NCBI GenBank assembly: GCA_002350065.1
Contig: DEDQ01000048.1
Coordinates: forward strand, 1-7,664
Direction: 5' to 3'
Length of the DNA stretch: 7,664 nt
From: Ruminococcus flavefaciens
GTDB lineage: Bacteria; Bacillota; Clostridia; Oscillospirales; Ruminococcaceae
Both the position numbers and the translations under genes were made by a program. Under the pieces are notes generated by a model that did not search any database, was not told the DNA's origin, and saw only the letters and a program-made list of their open reading frames with translations. Positions 6,612 to 7,664 of the stretch are shown here, piece by piece (position 1 is the stretch's first letter; the number at the start of each line of letters is the position of its first letter).

Positions 6612-7622
6612 ATGAATAACAAATCAGAGATCATCACATGGGGCGGAATGTCCTGCGTAAAGCTCTCAGCCGGCGGCTACGAGGCAATTATCGCGAACGA
6701 GATAGGCTCGAACGTAATACGTCTCCGCGACAACAAAAACGGACTCGAGTTCTTCCGCTACTCCGACAAGAACGACGCCGACGTTATAAGGCAGTCCGCC
6801 GAGGTATGGGGACTTCCCACTCTCTACCTCCCCAACCGCTTCGCTGACGGAGTGCTCAAGGCTTCCGACGCGGTGTATCACCTCCCCGTAAACGAGAAGG
6901 CTCCCTACAACAACCACATTCACGGCTTTATCCACAAGAGAAAGCACGAGGTTGTCGAGCACAGCTCTGACAGCAACTGCGCATGGGTAAAGACCCGCTA
7001 CATCTACGACGAGAACGACGAATTCTTCCAGTATCTTCCCGTCCGCTTCGTAGCCGAGTACACGTTCACGCTCTCCGAGAACGGTCTCGAGCAGGATATA
7101 AGCTTCACTAACACATCAGGCGTTATGCTCCCGATGTCGCTCGCTTCGCATACATCTATCAACTCCCCGTTCGTCGACGGCGCAAAGGAGGAGGATATCC
7201 GCCTCACAGTGCCGATAGGAAAGAGATGCGAGCTCAACGAGCGCTGTCTCCCGACAGAGAAGCTGAAAGCTCCCACAATGTCAGACCTCGAGTACAAGAG
7301 CGGCAACAAGAAGCCCGTGCTTCAGGTAGTCGACAACGAGATGTACTTTGGCGAGACTATCGACCTCGACGGCGAGAAGTTCCACGGCGTTATCGCTGAG
7401 GACATCGCAAGCGGCAAGAAGCTCTGCTACGAGGTCTCGGACGAGTACAAGTTCTGGATAATCTGGAACGACCGCGGATTCAACCATTACTTCTGTCCCG
7501 AGCCGATGACGGCGATGATAGACGCGCCGAACCTAAGTCTCCCCGCCGATGTGAGCGGCTACCGCGAGGTAAAGCCCGGCGAGACATTCACAGCTCACCA
7601 GAGATTCTTCACAAAGCTTTAA
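6612..7622 (+). CDS. Aldose 1-epimerase family protein (mutarotase-like)
   Basis: This encodes a 336-residue cytoplasmic protein of the galactose mutarotase fold, which interconverts alpha and beta anomers of sugars. Recognisable active-site segments are NRF (75-77, with the conserved Arg76), NHIHGF (101-106, catalytic-type His104), SLASHTSIN (176-184, second His180) and CPEPMT (295-300, Glu297, the usual catalytic base). Asp241 may match the family's substrate-binding Asp, but that is a guess. Length is normal and no signal peptide is present. The ATG at 6612 follows GAAAGGA at a rather long spacing of about 11 nt. It starts 40 bp after the DUF805 gene. It is a divergent member of the family rather than a close GalM, so the sugar is unknown, and hexose-6-phosphate or other mutarotase-like roles remain possible. 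No sugar transporter or glycosidase gene adjoins in this window. Confidence 0.88.
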   Translation: MNNKSEIITWGGMSCVKLSAGGYEAIIANEIGSNVIRLRDNKNGLEFFRYSDKNDADVIRQSAEVWGLPTLYLPNRFADGVLKASDAVYHLPVNEKAPYNNHIHGFIHKRKHEVVEHSSDSNCAWVKTRYIYDENDEFFQYLPVRFVAEYTFTLSENGLEQDISFTNTSGVMLPMSLASHTSINSPFVDGAKEEDIRLTVPIGKRCELNERCLPTEKLKAPTMSDLEYKSGNKKPVLQVVDNEMYFGETIDLDGEKFHGVIAEDIASGKKLCYEVSDEYKFWIIWNDRGFNHYFCPEPMTAMIDAPNLSLPADVSGYREVKPGETFTAHQRFFTKL

Positions 7623-7664
7623 AAAAGCTCAGGCTAAATGTCGGTACTCATACAGAAGTTTATA

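Noticed and set aside
5849..6637. A 262-codon minus-strand frame opposite the DUF805 gene
   Set aside because: It is codon-aligned with the DUF805 frame. Its Arg/Ser/Tyr-rich product has no domain character, while the sense frame has clear zinc-ribbon and DUF805 motifs.
7615..7629. AGCTTT/AAAGCT inverted repeat at the end of the epimerase gene
   Set aside because: The stem is short and AT-rich with a 3-nt loop and no following T-tract, too weak to call a terminator. The remaining bases to 7664 show nothing I can support.
1..7664. Search for tRNA, rRNA, CRISPR arrays, insertion sequences, phage genes or defence modules
   Set aside because: I saw no regularly spaced repeats, transposase motifs, terminal inverted repeats or tRNA-like elements. 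Genes fill nearly the whole window.

Overview
The window reads as an ordinary chromosomal segment of an anaerobic Firmicute, most likely a Clostridia or Ruminococcus-like gut or rumen bacterium. This is inferred from protein character only: the two ABC half-transporters, the zinc-ribbon DUF805 protein and the citrate synthase look clostridial. Supporting signs are strong AAGGAGG-type ribosome binding sites, textbook sigma-A promoters, and roughly balanced GC content with frequent GAG, CTC and AAG codons. The species cannot be fixed without a database search.

The left half (42-4184, minus strand) is a three-gene operon. It encodes a MarR-family regulator, then two ABC exporter half-transporters. 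The genes are packed tightly: the regulator overlaps the first transporter gene by 8 bp, and the two transporter genes share one base (TAATG). The two half-transporters carry complementary motif defects. The first has Asp for the catalytic Glu and Gln for the H-loop His. The second has LSQGQ in place of LSGGQ. This is the signature of a heterodimeric exporter with one degenerate and one active ATP site, as in TM287/288. The gene order matches that of rcrRPQ of Streptococcus mutans. The operon promoter has two ACGT-centred palindromes, one in the -35/-10 spacer and one just past the expected start of transcription, so autorepression by the MarR protein is likely.

The right half (4390-7622, plus strand) is transcribed divergently from a perfect-consensus promoter (TTGACA, 17 bp, TATAAT). 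It encodes a citrate synthase with all catalytic residues, a membrane protein with an N-terminal zinc ribbon, a Pro/Gln/Tyr-rich linker and a DUF805 domain, and an aldose 1-epimerase-like protein. Gaps of 47 and 40 bp without a convincing terminator allow co-transcription, but the three have no obvious shared pathway.

I found no RNA gene, CRISPR array, insertion sequence, phage gene or clearly new system. The most useful leads are the operator architecture, a 40-50 residue insert in the second half-transporter, the Gly-to-Ser change in Walker A of the first, and the zinc-ribbon/DUF805 fusion.
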